A stretch of 64,000 nt of DNA from Bacillus sp. FSL K6-3431 (GTDB lineage: Bacteria > Bacillota > Bacilli > Bacillales > Bacillaceae_C). This document shows, one piece after another, positions 63,467-64,000 of this stretch. The DNA lies in assembly GCF_038002605.1 (NCBI RefSeq), contig NZ_JBBOCT010000001.1, positions 2,852,001-2,916,000 of the forward strand. Reading direction: 5' to 3'. Each line of letters begins with the position of its first letter. Within the stretch, counting starts at the first letter, position 1. The notes below the pieces were generated by a model. That model did no database searches. It saw nothing but the letters and a program-made list of their open reading frames with translations, and had not been told where the DNA came from. The position numbers and the translations under genes were made by a program.

Positions 63467-64000
63467 ATGAGTAAAGGCAGTAAGACCGTTTATAACAATT
63501 CCGTTTTTTGGATCTCAGCTATTTTTATTACAATCGTTGTTTTATTTGGTGCAATTTGGCCGCGTAAATTTGAACAGGGTGCTTCCGCAGCATTCAATTT
63601 TACTACATACGCATTTGGTTGGTTTTATTTATTGGCAGTATTATTTTTTGTTTTATTATTGTTATTCCTTGCCGTTAGTAAGTTCGGCAGAATTAAGTTA
63701 GGGCCGGATGATTCAACACCTGATTATCCATTCTTCACATGGATTGGTATGCTGATGTCCTGTGGACTTGGCATTGGGCTGGTATTTTGGGGAGTCGCTG
63801 AGCCAATGAGTCATTTCTATACAAGTCCATTTCAAGGGACAGAGGATCTTTCTCGTCAAGCAGCTCGGACCGCCATGGGCTACTCTTTTTTCCATTGGGG
63901 GATGAGCCAGTGGGCCATATTTTCCGTTGTTGGACTTGCAGTTGGCTTTTTTCAATTTCGTAAAAACGAGAATGGATTAATTTCCACTACAATAAAGCCC
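63467..64000 (+). CDS. opuD: BCCT-family glycine betaine/choline transporter (5' part)
   Basis: The first 178 residues are present and the gene continues past the right edge. Helices and the BCCT signature are visible: TWIGMLMSCGLGIGLVFWG, then VAEPMSHF, and AMGYSFFHWGMSQWAIFS, which lines the betaine site. It is a sodium-coupled osmoprotectant importer. The symbol is by family resemblance; choline (OpuE/BetT-like) specificity is not excluded. TTGGAAGGGG precedes the ATG. Confidence 0.88.
   Translation, partial: MSKGSKTVYNNSVFWISAIFITIVVLFGAIWPRKFEQGASAAFNFTTYAFGWFYLLAVLFFVLLLLFLAVSKFGRIKLGPDDSTPDYPFFTWIGMLMSCGLGIGLVFWGVAEPMSHFYTSPFQGTEDLSRQAARTAMGYSFFHWGMSQWAIFSVVGLAVGFFQFRKNENGLISTTIKP

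Noticed and set aside
1..64000. tRNA or rRNA genes, or a prophage
   Set aside because: No cloverleaf-like genes, rRNA segments or phage structural, integrase or lysis genes were recognised by reading; no scan could be run.

Overview
The window is a low-GC Bacillaceae-type chromosome from an endospore former. It carries sspL, gerQ, rsfA and a class A PBP resembling B. subtilis pbpG, together with bacillithiol genes (yojF-bshB2), a HemQ-type coproheme decarboxylase and LipL. Gene order from fadF through clsB, argS-ywiB, pbpG, ywhD-ywhC-ywhB, ywgA, ywfO, rsfA, lipL, pta, hemQ, gerQ, ywdK-ywdI and ung closely follows the B. subtilis ywj-ywi-ywh-ywg-ywf-ywd region. I cannot assign a genus from the sequence alone.

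Layout. (1) 1-9.8 kb, minus strand: a fatty and branched-chain acyl-CoA catabolism block. It holds fadF, a thiolase, a 3-hydroxybutyryl-CoA dehydrogenase, two acyl-CoA dehydrogenases and icmF, which is cut by the window edge. A FadR-like operator lies inside the fadF promoter. (2) 10-13.4 kb: a solitary secreted PL8 polysaccharide lyase. (3) 13.5-17.2 kb: btuF-btuC-btuD under a cobalamin riboswitch, with BtuD fused to a CbiZ-like domain; icmF in this window is a B12 enzyme. (4) 17.3-20.7 kb: clsB, then a 20-bp tandem repeat array interrupted by an IS256-family element. (5) 20.7-35.8 kb: the conserved housekeeping and sporulation run. (6) 36-46.5 kb: an accessory stretch. It contains a 52-bp tandem array, a frameshifted yhfC-type gene, a small ThiF-tail-like gene, and an ABC transporter preceded by a regulator that fuses a degenerate ABC domain to LytTR. 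It also has a small membrane ORF that seems to start at ATT, and a two-component system beside a three-gene peptide-protection-type ABC exporter. (7) 46.5-51.2 kb: a 62-bp repeat array with DnaA-box-like words, rsgA, pdxK, a decayed coiled-coil gene, yojF and bshB2. (8) 51.3-60 kb: an oligosaccharide utilisation operon with LplB/LplC-type permeases, a lipoprotein, a GH2 enzyme and a sugar-phosphate isomerase-like protein. Its LacI regulator also appears to start at ATT, and AAAACGTTTT-type palindromes are the likely operators. (9) 60-64 kb: a glutamate-synthase-like FMN protein, sspL, a Cof-type phosphatase and the start of a BCCT transporter.

The intergenic DNA is unusually decorated. There are three short-period tandem arrays at convergent gene ends (18.5-20.7, 36.4-36.6 and 51.2 kb), and five degenerate copies of a dispersed repeat (7.4, 23.0, 25.5, 30.3 and 31.3 kb). 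There is also one 142-bp inverted-repeat element (34.2 kb) and a 39-bp-period repeat (39.7 kb). Family names come from recognised motifs and synteny; no search was run, so exact substrates are inference.
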